Shown: positions 5,834-5,917 of the stretch, piece by piece
How the letters are laid out: the number at the start of each line of letters is the position of its first letter
Position numbering within the stretch: position 1 is the first letter of the stretch
NCBI GenBank assembly: GCA_013815575.1
Contig: JACDFX010000138.1
Coordinates: forward strand, 1-5,917
Reading direction: 5' to 3'
Source of the DNA: Rubrobacter sp.
GTDB taxonomy: Bacteria > Actinomycetota > Rubrobacteria > Rubrobacterales > Rubrobacteraceae
DNA: 5,917 nt
The notes under the pieces: generated by a model
The model's input: the letters and a program-made list of their open reading frames with translations, nothing else
What the model was told of the DNA's origin: nothing
Databases searched by the model: none
Program-made: the position numbers and the translations under genes

Positions 5834-5917
5834 ATGCGCGACTCTTTCGACATACTATTGCTACCGGGCGACGGGATAGGCCCGGAGGTGATCGGGGCCA
5901 CGCGCGGGGTGATGGAC
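5834..5917 (+). CDS. leuB: 3-isopropylmalate dehydrogenase, N-terminal 28 residues (3' end outside window)
   Basis: Only the first 28 codons are present. The segment ILLLPGDGIGPEV (7-19) is the N-terminal signature of the isopropylmalate/isocitrate dehydrogenase family. Next to leuA, the best reading is LeuB, which oxidises and decarboxylates 3-isopropylmalate to 2-ketoisocaproate with NAD in the cytoplasm. A perfect AGGAGG with 6-base spacing fixes the start. Residues 8-10 are three leucines coded CTA, TTG, CTA, unusual in this GC-rich DNA. Isocitrate or tartrate dehydrogenase share the motif, so the identity leans on context. Confidence 0.9.
   Translation, partial: MRDSFDILLLPGDGIGPEVIGATRGVMD

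Noticed and set aside
4993..5901. 302-codon open frame on the - strand opposite the zincin-like gene
   Set aside because: The product is Pro/Arg-rich low complexity without motifs. The + strand frame has a HEXXH site, a good ribosome binding site and tight spacing to both neighbours.
1..5917. CRISPR arrays, insertion sequences, tRNA or rRNA genes
   Set aside because: I saw no spaced direct-repeat array, no transposase or terminal inverted repeats, and no tRNA- or rRNA-like sequence. Apart from 3344-3523 the window is almost entirely coding.

Overview
The window is a dense stretch of branched-chain amino acid biosynthesis genes, all on the + strand. In order it holds the 3' end of ilvB (acetohydroxyacid synthase large subunit), an unusual ACT-VOC fusion gene where ilvN normally sits, ilvC, ilvE, a 180-base regulatory gap, leuA, a small HEXXH (zincin-like) protein gene, and the first 28 codons of leuB. 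The DNA is GC-rich with strongly GC-biased third positions, yet AGG (Arg) and ATA (Ile) codons are used fairly freely. With the protein sequences this suggests an actinobacterium, perhaps a deep-branching one of the Rubrobacter type. That assignment is inference from composition and family resemblance only.

Layout. Bases 1-3343 read as one tightly packed transcription unit: ilvB overlaps the fusion gene by 11 bases, the fusion gene and ilvC are 1 base apart, and ilvC and ilvE abut (TAGATG). Bases 3344-3523 contain no conventional gene. They hold a candidate promoter, a 30-codon leucine-rich leader ORF with almost no 5' leader, and mutually exclusive hairpins; together these look like a leucine attenuator in front of leuA. 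From 3524 the second unit runs leuA - zincin-like gene (28-base overlap) - leuB (10-base gap with a perfect AGGAGG).

How the genes work together. AHAS makes 2-acetolactate and 2-aceto-2-hydroxybutyrate, KARI (IlvC) converts them to dihydroxy acids, and IlvE makes or consumes the final Val/Ile/Leu by transamination. LeuA draws off 2-ketoisovalerate to begin leucine synthesis and LeuB continues it. ilvD, leuC and leuD are not in the window.

Most unusual points: (1) the presumed AHAS regulatory subunit is a minimal IlvM-like ACT domain fused to a glyoxalase/VOC domain of the GLOD5/STM3117 type; (2) a probable, near-leaderless Leu leader peptide precedes leuA, with two copies of ACCGG competing for one CCGGT; (3) an unrecognised, probably cytoplasmic HEXXH protein is translationally embedded between leuA and leuB. 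All functional statements rest on reading motifs by eye; no database search was run.
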